In this document: one piece after another, positions 26,149-33,902 of the stretch | How the letters are laid out: every line of letters begins with the position of its first letter | Position numbering within the stretch: the first letter of the stretch is position 1 | DNA from: JBBQXK01 sp038251625 | GTDB taxonomy: Bacteria > Pseudomonadota > Alphaproteobacteria > Rhodobacterales > Rhodobacteraceae | Direction of reading: 5' to 3' | DNA length: 53,345 nt | NCBI GenBank assembly: GCA_038251625.1 | Contig: JBBSBE010000009.1 | Span: 1 to 53,345, forward strand | Position numbers and translations under genes: made by a program | The notes under the pieces: generated by a model | The model's input: the letters and a program-made list of their open reading frames with translations, nothing else | The model's database searches: none | Told to the model about the DNA's origin: nothing

Positions 26149-27471
26149 ATGACCTCTTCACCCGATGTATCCGAAACGCTGATCAACGAGCTTGCAGACT
26201 GGCTAAAGAAAGCTGCGCTGCGTGGCGAGGATCTTGACACTCTCTGCGCGGGCACATTCGAGCGTCTGTCGGCGGCGGGCATGCCCCTTCTGCGCGCCAA
26301 CGTCGGTTTTTCTGTCCTGCACCCGCTCTACGACGCGCTGAGCTTTACGTGGCGACGCGGGCGCGGTGTGGTGGTCGAGGGCCATACGCATACCGAAGAG
26401 GGGCACATCGTCTCTCGCTATGAAACGAGCCCGTTTTACTACCTGCTCAAGAACGATCTCGGGCACCTTCGCCGCCGGCTTGAAGCTGTGGAGCCGCCTG
26501 AATTCCCGGTATTTTCCGAACTCGTGGCGGCGGGCGGCACCGATTATCTGGCGTTCCTTGTGGGCTTTGACCGGGACAAGGCGCGCGGCATGATGGGGTC
26601 CTGGACGACGGACGCGCCCGACGGATTTTCCGAGCAGATGATCCGCACGCTGGTGCGCGTCGAGGCGAGCCTTGCCGTTGCGGCCAAGATGGCGGTGCTG
26701 GACAAACTGGCGGGCAACATGTTGTCGACCTATCTTGGCGGTGATGCGGGGCGGCGCGTTCTGTCGGGCCAGATCAAGCGCGGCGATGGCGAGACGATCC
26801 GCGCCGTGCTGGTGATGGGCGACATGCGCAATTCGACCGGCATTGCGGAAGGTGAGGGTCGGCAGGTCTATATCGACACGCTGAACGATTTCTTCGATGC
26901 CATCGCCTCGCCCTTCAACCGGGGTGGTGGAGAGATCCTCAGTTTCATCGGCGACGGGTTCCTTGCGATCTATCCCTGCGAGCGGGCCAAGGAAGCGTCA
27001 GAGATATCGGCCCGCGCCGCGATGGTTGCGGTGCGCGAGGCGACGGCCCGGATGGACCGGCTGAACGAACGGCGCGCGGCAGAAGGCAAACCCGCCATCG
27101 GCTATGGCCTCGGGCTGCACGTGGGCAACGTGATGTTCGGCAATGTCGGGCTGAAGAACCGGCTGACGTTTTCCACCTTCGGCGCCGCGGTGAACGAGGT
27201 GCAGCGGCTGGAAACGCTGACCAAGGCCTATCGCCGCCCCGTCATCGCCAGTGATGCCTTCGCCGAATACGCTGGCGGCGAGTGGGAGGTGCTGGGGGTC
27301 GAGGCGCTGCGCGGCACCGCCCACAAGGTGACGCTGCACACACCCGCCGCCGCTGCGATGGCCTGCTCATCCGCCGAAATCTCGGCAGACGAAGCCCCGG
27401 CGCGCAGCACGGACGCGGAAAACGTGATGCGCATCTACCGCGAACAGGCCCCTCTGCCCCGCCGGGCATGA
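26149..27471 (+). CDS. Class III adenylate/guanylate cyclase
   Basis: A 440-residue protein with an N-terminal sensor-like region (about 1-210, no transmembrane helix seen) and a C-terminal class III cyclase domain. Metal-binding Asp225 (VMGDMRNSTG) and Asp269 (FIGDGFLAIY) are present, as are transition-state residues Asn349 and Arg353 (AAVNEVQRLE). The usual base-selecting Lys is Ser265 and the usual Asp is Ala346, so nucleotide specificity is uncertain. A Cys-poor, acidic tail follows. It is the last gene of the five-gene cluster and is closed by a strong terminator. Confidence 0.9.
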   Translation: MTSSPDVSETLINELADWLKKAALRGEDLDTLCAGTFERLSAAGMPLLRANVGFSVLHPLYDALSFTWRRGRGVVVEGHTHTEEGHIVSRYETSPFYYLLKNDLGHLRRRLEAVEPPEFPVFSELVAAGGTDYLAFLVGFDRDKARGMMGSWTTDAPDGFSEQMIRTLVRVEASLAVAAKMAVLDKLAGNMLSTYLGGDAGRRVLSGQIKRGDGETIRAVLVMGDMRNSTGIAEGEGRQVYIDTLNDFFDAIASPFNRGGGEILSFIGDGFLAIYPCERAKEASEISARAAMVAVREATARMDRLNERRAAEGKPAIGYGLGLHVGNVMFGNVGLKNRLTFSTFGAAVNEVQRLETLTKAYRRPVIASDAFAEYAGGEWEVLGVEALRGTAHKVTLHTPAAAAMACSSAEISADEAPARSTDAENVMRIYREQAPLPRRA

Positions 27472-27500
27472 AAAAGGGGCGCCTTCGGGCGCCCCCTTTC
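27471..27500 (+). terminator. Intrinsic terminator after the cyclase gene
   Basis: GGGGCGCC (27476-27483), a TTCG tetraloop and GGCGCCCC (27488-27495) form a perfect eight-pair stem followed by CCTTTC and preceded by five A residues. It begins at the last base of the cyclase stop and could also act on leftward transcripts from nrdJ. Confidence 0.75.
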
Positions 27501-27519
27501 CCGTGGGTCCGTCCCGCAG

Positions 27520-27616
27520 ATCAGCTACACCCGCTCGTCCCACCGCAGGTGTTGCACTTCATGCAGGTGCCATTGCGCACCAGCGTGTAGTTGCCGCATT
27601 CGCCGCAAGGGTCGCC
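27520..27616 (-). repeat. 97 bp copy of the nrdJ 3' end (distal, non-coding copy)
   Basis: This stretch matches 28415-28511 at 95 of 97 bases. It contains the last 31 codons and stop of nrdJ plus one base. Both differences are synonymous in the nrdJ frame (Pro CCT/CCC and Gly GGT/GGC). Because it abuts the terminator region of the convergent cyclase gene, it is probably the original nrdJ end, separated from the gene body by the insertion. It is not translated as part of nrdJ now; an in-frame stop (the immA stop) lies just upstream. Confidence 0.9.
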
Positions 27617-27637
27617 GACAGGGCGCTGCACGTCGGT

Positions 27638-28174
27638 TCAGCGTTTGAGGCCGAGTTCCTTAATCCGTTTGCAAACAGCGGCTTCGGAAACTATAAATAG
27701 TTTCGAAAGTTGCACAACATCCCCGTCGAGCCTGCCAAAAGCCGGTGAAAAAAGATTTGGAGGCATTAGAAGAGCCGCCGCAAACCAATTGGCTTCGTGC
27801 TCAAACGATTTTTCGCTTACCTCAAGATAATGGAACGGATCATCGGAACGGTGCCTCGTTTCGCTCCGAAACTCAAAGTTTTCCTTTTCTCGGTGCAATA
27901 GGAAGTGAGCTATTTCATGAGCAACTGTGAAACGTTGGCGCACAAGACTATGCCGCGCGTTCACAATAATTCTGAAATTTGAAGGGCTGTTGCAAGTGGG
28001 AGCATACTCAAGATACCCGCTGTCATATGGTAGCAGGTCTTCTGAGAAGACTTTTAGCCCCAGAGAGTTTGCGAGTTCAACAATTTCAGAGCCCAAGTCA
28101 CTACAAAAATCCCTGAGCACTTCGCGCTGATCCACAGAGATCCTCGGATCATTTTTGAAGTCTACTGGCGCCAT
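27638..28174 (-). CDS. ImmA/IrrE family metallo-endopeptidase
   Basis: A 178-residue zinc peptidase of the COG2856 type. HEIAH (residues 86-90) supplies the zinc ligands and catalytic Glu, and the third ligand is expected in FEHEANWFAAALLMP around Glu125. The end VSEAAVCKRIKELGLK is the usual C-terminal helix pair. Family members cleave phage-type repressors or the DdrO repressor after DNA damage; the usual Xre partner is missing here. The ATG overlaps the upstream small gene by 13 bases and follows GAGG by six. The gene is AT-richer than its neighbours. It probably depends on nrdJ transcription. Confidence 0.87.
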   Translation of the reverse strand: MAPVDFKNDPRISVDQREVLRDFCSDLGSEIVELANSLGLKVFSEDLLPYDSGYLEYAPTCNSPSNFRIIVNARHSLVRQRFTVAHEIAHFLLHREKENFEFRSETRHRSDDPFHYLEVSEKSFEHEANWFAAALLMPPNLFSPAFGRLDGDVVQLSKLFIVSEAAVCKRIKELGLKR

Positions 28175-28416
28175 TCGATGCCTCGCGTTGCTGTTCGCTG
28201 AGGCACCGGATCTAGGTTGCGCATCTCGTCGATTGCCTGATTCAGCACGCTTAGCGACTTCTCCTTGTGCTCAAGATCATTCAGACGGTCCCTCCTGACG
28301 AAAACGATTGGAGAACGTCTCTTGATAAAATTTCCAACGTGATTTGCCCCCGAAAGGAGCAAATCTAGCGTTTTTGTTATCAACCAACCTATCGCGATGC
28401 TAATCACTGTATTCAT
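28162..28416 (-). CDS. Small membrane protein of the nrdJ-tail insertion
   Basis: An 84-residue protein I do not recognise. Residues about 1-22 (NTVISIAIGWLITKTLDLLL) form a likely transmembrane helix, followed by a basic stretch (FIKRRSPIVFVRRDRLND) and a charged helical tail. Its ATG shares the base A with the nrdJ stop (TGATG), so it is positioned for translational re-initiation from nrdJ. Its stop lies inside the immA start region. Pairing with immA suggests a two-component cargo, but the function is unknown. Confidence 0.6.
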   Translation of the reverse strand: MNTVISIAIGWLITKTLDLLLSGANHVGNFIKRRSPIVFVRRDRLNDLEHKEKSLSVLNQAIDEMRNLDPVPQRTATRGIEWRQ

Positions 28417-28511
28417 CAGCTACACCCGCTCGTCCCGCCGCAGGTGTTGCACTTCATGCAGGTGCCATTGCGCACCAGCGTGTAGTTGCCGCATTCGCCG
28501 CAGGGGTCGCC
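28415..28511 (-). repeat. 97 bp nrdJ-tail repeat (copy in the intact gene)
   Basis: This is the copy that now ends the functional nrdJ gene, coding for its Cys-rich C-terminal 31 residues (GDPCGEC to GGTSGCS) and stop. It pairs with 27520-27616. If the insertion model is right, this copy came in with the element. Confidence 0.9.
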
Positions 28512-31500
28512 TTCGTAGCCCTGCATCTTGGCTTTCACCCGCACGTCGATGGCAACCGCGCCCGAGGCCAGCGCGGTGGAGCCCATCGTCTGCGGCGCCG
28601 TGGTAAAGGGGGTGCCGCTCTCCTGGAAACCGCTGAGGCCTGCCCCGCCCTGCAGGACGACCAGCTCCTGTGGCAGGCGTTTGCGCAGGTAGCCGGTGGA
28701 CGAGATCGACTTCAGCATCTCGATCGACTTCGAGGCCGAGGATTCGCTGACCTCGCCGAAGTTGGGTTTGCCTTCTTCATCACCGCGCCCCAGATCGTCA
28801 AAGGCCGTGCCGCCGGGTTTCACATGGGCAAGGTCCGTACGGTCGAGATAGCTGACGGCCAGTTCGCGGAAGATGTAGTCAAGGATCGAGGTCGCGTTCT
28901 TGATGCTGTCGTTGCCCTGCACCATGCCGGCCGGTTCAAAACGGGTGAAGGTGAAGGCTTCCACAAACTCTTCCAGCGGCACGCCGTATTGCAGCCCGAC
29001 GCTGACCGCGATGGCGAAGTTGTTCATCATCGCACGGAAGCCCGCGCCTTCCTTGTGCATGTCGATGAAGATCTCGCCCAGCGTGCCGTCCTTGTATTCG
29101 CCGGTGCGCAGGTAGACCTTGTGACCGCCCACGATGGCCTTCTGGGTATAGCCCTTGCGCCGCTCGGGCAGCTTTTCGCGGTGGCTGCGCACGATTTCCT
29201 TCACGATCACCTTTTCGATGATCTTTTCGGCGATCACCTGCGCCCGTTCCATCGGCGTGCCGGTCGCAAGCGTTTCCTCGGCTTCCTCATCATCCTCGAC
29301 CAGCGCCGACGCCAGAGGCTGGCTGAGCTTTGATCCGTCGCGGTAAAGCGCGTTGGCCTTGATGCCCAACGAATGGCTGAGCGTGTAGGCAGCCAGCGTT
29401 TCCTCGATGCTGGCGGTGTTGGGCATGTTGATCGTCTTCGAGATCGCGCCCGAGATGAACGATTGCGCCGCTGCCATCATGTAGATGTGGCTTTCGACCG
29501 AAAGATACCGCTTGCCCGTCTTGCCGCAGGCGTTGGCGCAATCAAAGACCGACAGATGCTCGGCCTTCAGATGCGGCGCGCCTTCCAGCGTCATGGTGCC
29601 GCAGACATGGTCATTGGCGGCTGCAACTTGCGCCTTGGTGAAGCCAAGATGCGCCAGCAGGTCGAAGGTGGGGTCGGCAAGGCGTTCGGCGGGAATGCCA
29701 AGGGTGCCTTTGCAGAAATCCTCGCCCAGCGTCCACTGGTTGAAGACGAAGCGGATGTCGAAGGCCGAGGGCAACGCGGCCTCTACCTTCTCGATCTCCT
29801 TCGGGCCGAATCCGTGGCCGATCAACGCCGTGTGGTTGATCCCCGGCGCCTGGCCCAGCGATCCGTGGCCCACGGCATGGGCGATGATCTCGGCGATCTC
29901 GCTCTGCCGGTAGCCAAGCTTTTCCAGCGCCGCCGGAACCGACTGGTTGATGATCTTGAAGTAGCCACCACCGGCCAGTTTCTTGAACTTCACCAGCGCG
30001 AAGTCGGGCTCGATCCCGGTGGTGTCGCAGTCCATCACAAGGCCGATGGTGCCGGTGGGGGCGATCACCGTGGTCTGGGCGTTGCGGTAGCCATGCTTTT
30101 CACCAAGCGCCAGCGCCTCATCCCAGGCCGATCTTGCAAGCGACACAAGACGTTGGTCGGGGCAGTTGGCGTGATCCAGCGGCACGGGGGACACGTTCAC
30201 CGCCTCGTACCCCGAGGCCAGACCCTGCGCCGCGCGCCGATGGTTGCGGATCACGCGCAGCATGTGCGTGGCGTTGCGCTTGTAGCCCGCGAAGGCGCCA
30301 AGCTCACCCGCCATTTCGGCAGAGGTCGCATAGGCGACGCCCGTCATCACCGCCGTCAGCGCACCGCACAGCGCGCGGCCTTCGGTGCTGTCGTACCCCA
30401 GCCCCATGTTCATCAGAAGGCCGCCGATGTTGGCATAGCCAAGGCCAAGGGTCCGGAAATCATAGGAAAGCTGGGCAATCTCCTTAGACGGGAACTGCGC
30501 CATCATCACGCTGATTTCCAGCGTGATCGTCCAAAGCCGCGAGGCGTGGACATAGGCCTCGGCGTTGAACTGCCCCGCTTCATGGAAGGTGAGCAGGTTC
30601 ATCGACGCAAGGTTGCAAGCCGTGTCGTCAAGGAACATGTATTCCGAGCAGGGGTTGGAGCCGCGGATCGCGCCATCCTCTGGGCAGGTGTGCCAGGCGT
30701 TCACGGTGTCGTGGAACTGGATGCCGGGGTCTGCACAGGCCCAGGCGGCATGGCCGATCTGATCCCAAAGCTCGCGTGCGGGTACGGTCTTGGCGATCTT
30801 GCCATCGGTGCGCCGCACCAGTTCCCACGGCAGATCCTCGCGGACGGCGCGCAGGAACGCATCTGTCACGCGGACGGAGTTGTTGGAATTCTGGCCCGAG
30901 ACGGACATGTATGCCTCGGAATCCCAGTCGGTGTCATAGGTCGGGAATTCGATGGAGCCGAACCCCTGCCGCGCGTATTGCAGCACGCGGTTGATATAGG
31001 TCTCCGGGATCATCGACCGCTTGGCAGCCTTGATTGCAGCCTTGAGGCCCGCGTTCTGCACGGGGTCCGTGGCGCCTGCCTCGGTGCCGTCGAAGGCCTT
31101 GATCGCGGCAAAGATCTCGTTCAGCCGGGCTTCGTGCATCTTCGAGCCGGCAACGAGGCTTGCGACTTTCTGTTCTTCGATGACCTTCCAGTTGATGAAG
31201 GCCTCGATATCCGGGTGATCCATGTCACAGATCACCATCTTGGCCGCGCGGCGGGTGGTGCCGCCAGACTTGATGGCGCCTGCGGCGCGGTCGCCGATCT
31301 TGAGGAAACCCATCAGGCCAGAGGATTTCCCGCCACCCGACAGCTTTTCCCCCTCGCCGCGCAGGGACGAGAAGTTGGTGCCCGTGCCCGAGCCGTACTT
31401 GAACAACCGCGCCTCGCGGACCCACAGGTCCATGATGCCGCCATCGCCGACCAGATCATCCTTGACCGACTGGATGAAGCAGGCGTGGGGCTGGGGGTGC

Positions 31501-32075
31501 TCATAGGCGCTGGCCGATTTGGTTAGCTTGCCGGTGGCATGATCCACGTAGAAGTGGCCCTGGCTCGGCCCGTCGATACCATAGGCCCAGTGCAGACCCG
31601 TGTTGAACCACTGGGGCGAGTTCGGGGCGGCCATCTGGCGGGCCAGCATGTAGCGCATCTCGTCATAGTAGGCGCGCGCATCGGATTCGGTGGTGAAGTA
31701 GCCACCCTTCCAGCCCCAATAGGCCCAGGCACCGGCAAGCCGGTCAAACACCTGCCGCGCAGAAGTTTCGCCGCCAAAGCGATCGGCCTCGGGAAGCTCT
31801 GCCAGTGCCGCCTCGTCTGGGATTGAGCGCCACAGAAATTCGGGCACGTTCTTTTCGCGGACCTTCTTCAGGACGGCAGGCACACCTGCCTTGCGGAAAT
31901 ACTTTTGCGCCAGCACGTCGGATGCCACCTGGCTCCATCCTGCGGGCACTTCCACTGCCTCGTTCCGGAACACGATCTTGCCGTCGGGGTTCCGGATCTC
32001 GGATGTGGTCAGCGCAAAATCCATGGCGCCGTAAGCGCCGGTCGCTTCACTCGTAAACGTCCGCTCGATCTTCAT
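28416..32075 (-). CDS. nrdJ: Vitamin B12-dependent class II ribonucleotide reductase
   Basis: A 1219-residue NrdJ that reduces ribonucleotides to deoxyribonucleotides using adenosylcobalamin. Visible landmarks are ACFIQSV, GSGTGTNFSSLRG, the active-site NPCSEYMFLDDTACNLASMN, and the Cys-rich tail (CGEC, CMKC and C near the end) that relays reducing power. The start at 32075 fits the family N terminus (KIERTFTSEATGAYGAMDF); the open frame runs further upstream without family similarity. The final 97 bases are duplicated at 27520. A candidate NrdR box lies upstream. The insertion genes follow with a stop/start overlap. Confidence 0.95.
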   Translation of the reverse strand: MKIERTFTSEATGAYGAMDFALTTSEIRNPDGKIVFRNEAVEVPAGWSQVASDVLAQKYFRKAGVPAVLKKVREKNVPEFLWRSIPDEAALAELPEADRFGGETSARQVFDRLAGAWAYWGWKGGYFTTESDARAYYDEMRYMLARQMAAPNSPQWFNTGLHWAYGIDGPSQGHFYVDHATGKLTKSASAYEHPQPHACFIQSVKDDLVGDGGIMDLWVREARLFKYGSGTGTNFSSLRGEGEKLSGGGKSSGLMGFLKIGDRAAGAIKSGGTTRRAAKMVICDMDHPDIEAFINWKVIEEQKVASLVAGSKMHEARLNEIFAAIKAFDGTEAGATDPVQNAGLKAAIKAAKRSMIPETYINRVLQYARQGFGSIEFPTYDTDWDSEAYMSVSGQNSNNSVRVTDAFLRAVREDLPWELVRRTDGKIAKTVPARELWDQIGHAAWACADPGIQFHDTVNAWHTCPEDGAIRGSNPCSEYMFLDDTACNLASMNLLTFHEAGQFNAEAYVHASRLWTITLEISVMMAQFPSKEIAQLSYDFRTLGLGYANIGGLLMNMGLGYDSTEGRALCGALTAVMTGVAYATSAEMAGELGAFAGYKRNATHMLRVIRNHRRAAQGLASGYEAVNVSPVPLDHANCPDQRLVSLARSAWDEALALGEKHGYRNAQTTVIAPTGTIGLVMDCDTTGIEPDFALVKFKKLAGGGYFKIINQSVPAALEKLGYRQSEIAEIIAHAVGHGSLGQAPGINHTALIGHGFGPKEIEKVEAALPSAFDIRFVFNQWTLGEDFCKGTLGIPAERLADPTFDLLAHLGFTKAQVAAANDHVCGTMTLEGAPHLKAEHLSVFDCANACGKTGKRYLSVESHIYMMAAAQSFISGAISKTINMPNTASIEETLAAYTLSHSLGIKANALYRDGSKLSQPLASALVEDDEEAEETLATGTPMERAQVIAEKIIEKVIVKEIVRSHREKLPERRKGYTQKAIVGGHKVYLRTGEYKDGTLGEIFIDMHKEGAGFRAMMNNFAIAVSVGLQYGVPLEEFVEAFTFTRFEPAGMVQGNDSIKNATSILDYIFRELAVSYLDRTDLAHVKPGGTAFDDLGRGDEEGKPNFGEVSESSASKSIEMLKSISSTGYLRKRLPQELVVLQGGAGLSGFQESGTPFTTAPQTMGSTALASGAVAIDVRVKAKMQGYEGDPCGECGNYTLVRNGTCMKCNTCGGTSGCS

Positions 32076-32477
32076 GTGCCTGCCGTCCCTTTTCTTGCCG
32101 CGCGGGCTTTGCCTCGCATCGGTCATTGCCCCTGTCCCCGGTCCGCCACACAGGATGCCTTCGGCCCCCGGCTTTGCGCGAAAGCCGCCGGACCGCTGTT
32201 CCAGCTGTCGGTGTTGTGAACCCGTCTCGTTGCGGCAGCCACTATATCTGGTGGTCTGATGCGCCGCTTTGTCAAACTGTCGTATTCGTCGCGAGCGATC
32301 AACGATAAAATTTGCCCAAGCGCAACATTTAGAGGGTTGACCGTGCGCGGGCGCAACAGGTGGTCTTTGCGGCCCATCTGGGGACAGGTCTGTGAACAAG
32401 GGCGGGACAGGCAGGGGATGAAACAGGCATTTCACACGTATCGCCGGGGGTTTAGCGCAAGGTGCTGATTTTCCGAA
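32076..32477. other. nrdJ upstream region
   Basis: This 402-base gap between the EamA gene and nrdJ contains no supported gene. It becomes AT-richer around 32240-32335, holds a NrdR-like box (32239-32254), a TTGACA on the minus strand (TGTCAA at 32270-32275), and a seven-pair hairpin CGGCTTT/AAAGCCG at 32169-32187 in the likely leader. No cobalamin riboswitch features were found. Confidence 0.55.
32239..32254. promoter_or_regulatory. Candidate NrdR box upstream of nrdJ
   Basis: CCACTATATCTGGTGG matches 12 of 16 positions of the palindromic NrdR consensus as I know it (acaCwAtATaTwGtgt). It lies 164 bases before the nrdJ start. A partner box about 31 bases away, usual for NrdR, was not found, so this is moderate evidence for dATP/ATP-sensitive control. 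Confidence 0.5.
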
Positions 32478-33386
32478 TTAACCTTTCGACTCAGGCTGCG
32501 GGGCCCGACGCTGGTTCACCAGCACGATTCCCGCAGCCACCAGCGCCCCGGCCACCAGAATCGGCGGCCGCAGCGGCTGGCCCAGAAGGGCCCACCCGAA
32601 GAGGATCGAGATGACGGGCGTCAGAAAGGAAAAGCTGGCCACCTGTGCCGCCGGATAGCGCGCAAGGATGGCAAGCCAGGCGATGAACCCGCCCGCCACA
32701 ACGATCCCGGCCTGAAAAAGAAGCCACAAGATGTGGTGCGGCTCGAAGGCGCGCACCAATGGACCAAAGGCCGGGATCTGCGCTGCCAGCAGCAGGATCG
32801 GCGCCGAGATCCCCACCATCCACAAAAGCTGCACCTCCGGCCCCAGTTCGCGCAAACGAGAGGCGCGCGTCAGGTAGGCGGTTCCGGCCCAGCCAAGCGC
32901 CGCACCGAGCGCGAAAAGATCGCCCGTCAGGCTGGCCTGCCCGCCGCCGCCCCGATCCAGAATCGCAAGAGCCGTGCCCCCAAACGCAAGGATAAGGCCC
33001 CCAAACCGCACAGGCGTCAGCCGCTCGCCCGGCAGGCCGAAATGCGCCATCAGCGCCAGCCAGACGGGCATGGTGTAGAAGATAACCACGGCGCGGGCCA
33101 CGGTGGTGCGGTCGAGCGCCATGAAAAGGCACAGGAATTCGGCAGAGAACACCACGCCGACCAAAAGGCCCGCGCGCGCGGTGCCGGGCGTGTGGCGCGG
33201 CCAGCGCCGGTTGAGCGCAAGCCAGGCCAGCACGAAGGGCACCGCCAGCGCAGAGCGTAGGCCCGCGAAAAACACAGGCTGCAAACCTTCATTGACCCAG
33301 ACGATCACGATCTGATTGAACGCAAGAAGCCCCGCGATGGCGGTCAACGATGCGATCCCGAATGCGTCCAGACGGTCTTTCTTCAT
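32478..33386 (-). CDS. EamA/DMT family transporter
   Basis: A 302-residue inner-membrane protein with about ten transmembrane helices in two EamA repeats (FGIASLTAIAGLLAFNQIV in the first, FALGAALGWAGTAYLTRAS in the second). Drug/metabolite exporters of this kind pump out amino acids or other metabolites; the substrate is unknown. Start ATG 33386 follows AAGGGAGCGCC. It diverges from the Fur/Mur gene with about 108 bases between them. Confidence 0.9.
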   Translation of the reverse strand: MKKDRLDAFGIASLTAIAGLLAFNQIVIVWVNEGLQPVFFAGLRSALAVPFVLAWLALNRRWPRHTPGTARAGLLVGVVFSAEFLCLFMALDRTTVARAVVIFYTMPVWLALMAHFGLPGERLTPVRFGGLILAFGGTALAILDRGGGGQASLTGDLFALGAALGWAGTAYLTRASRLRELGPEVQLLWMVGISAPILLLAAQIPAFGPLVRAFEPHHILWLLFQAGIVVAGGFIAWLAILARYPAAQVASFSFLTPVISILFGWALLGQPLRPPILVAGALVAAGIVLVNQRRAPQPESKG

Positions 33387-33494
33387 GGCGCTCCCTTTGC
33401 CCGCAGCCTTGGCGCCCGGACCTGCCGCCGTCAACCCGCTTGCCCCCCGCCCGCCCAGCCCCTAAGAGGCGGAAAAGCCGGGGGGGATGCGCCC

Positions 33495-33902
33495 ATGACC
33501 GACATCATTGCCCGCTGCGAAGCCAAGGGCCTTCGGATGACCGAGCAGCGCCGCACGGTGGCGCAGGTCATCGGCGAAGCCGAGGATCATCCCGACGTAG
33601 AGGAACTGCACGCGCGGGCCGTGGCGCGCGATCCCAAAATCTCTATTGCTACCGTCTATCGCACGGTGAAGCTGTTCGAAGAGGAAGGCATTCTCGACAA
33701 GCTGGAGTTTGGCGACGGGCGCGCGCGCTATGAAGATGCAGAACGCGACCACCATGACCATCTGATCGACGTGAATACGGGGCAGGTCATCGAATTCGTG
33801 GACCCCGACATAGAGGCGCTGCAAGAACGCATCGCCACGCGTCTTGGCTATCGTCTGGTCGGGCATCGGCTGGAACTTTACGGATTGCCCGTGAAGAAAT
33901 GA
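33495..33902 (+). CDS. fur: Fur family metal-responsive regulator (Fur/Mur type)
   Basis: A 135-residue Fur-family repressor. The DNA-binding half contains LRMTEQRRTVAQVI and ISIATVYRTVKLFEEEG; the metal-site half contains DHHDHLIDVNTGQVIEF and ends with LVGHRLELYGLP. The C-terminal Cys-x-x-Cys zinc motifs of E. coli Fur are absent, as in alphaproteobacterial Fur/Mur proteins, which often respond to manganese. It should bind operators when iron or manganese is sufficient. Its stop overlaps the start of the next EamA gene. Confidence 0.88.
   Translation: MTDIIARCEAKGLRMTEQRRTVAQVIGEAEDHPDVEELHARAVARDPKISIATVYRTVKLFEEEGILDKLEFGDGRARYEDAERDHHDHLIDVNTGQVIEFVDPDIEALQERIATRLGYRLVGHRLELYGLPVKK

Larger units (their letters stand above)
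27520..28414 (-). mobile_element. Small genomic insertion at the nrdJ stop codon
   Basis: An 895-base unit (one repeat copy plus about 798 unique bases) separates the two nrdJ-tail copies. The unique part is visibly AT-richer than its flanks and encodes two leftward genes, a small membrane protein and an ImmA/IrrE peptidase. Its right-hand border lies one base beyond the nrdJ stop codon, and the carried tail copy keeps nrdJ complete. This is the pattern left by elements that integrate into gene 3' ends. No integrase or transposase is encoded, and no other repeat bounds it. Confidence 0.75.

Noticed and set aside
27520..27616. Remnant of a second full nrdJ gene (decayed paralogue)
   Set aside because: Similarity stops sharply at both ends of the 97 bases and beyond it lies the immA gene; a tail duplication tied to the insertion explains it better.
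32076..32477. Cobalamin riboswitch upstream of the B12-dependent nrdJ
   Set aside because: No B12-box-like sequence or the expected helices were found; only a short seven-pair hairpin.
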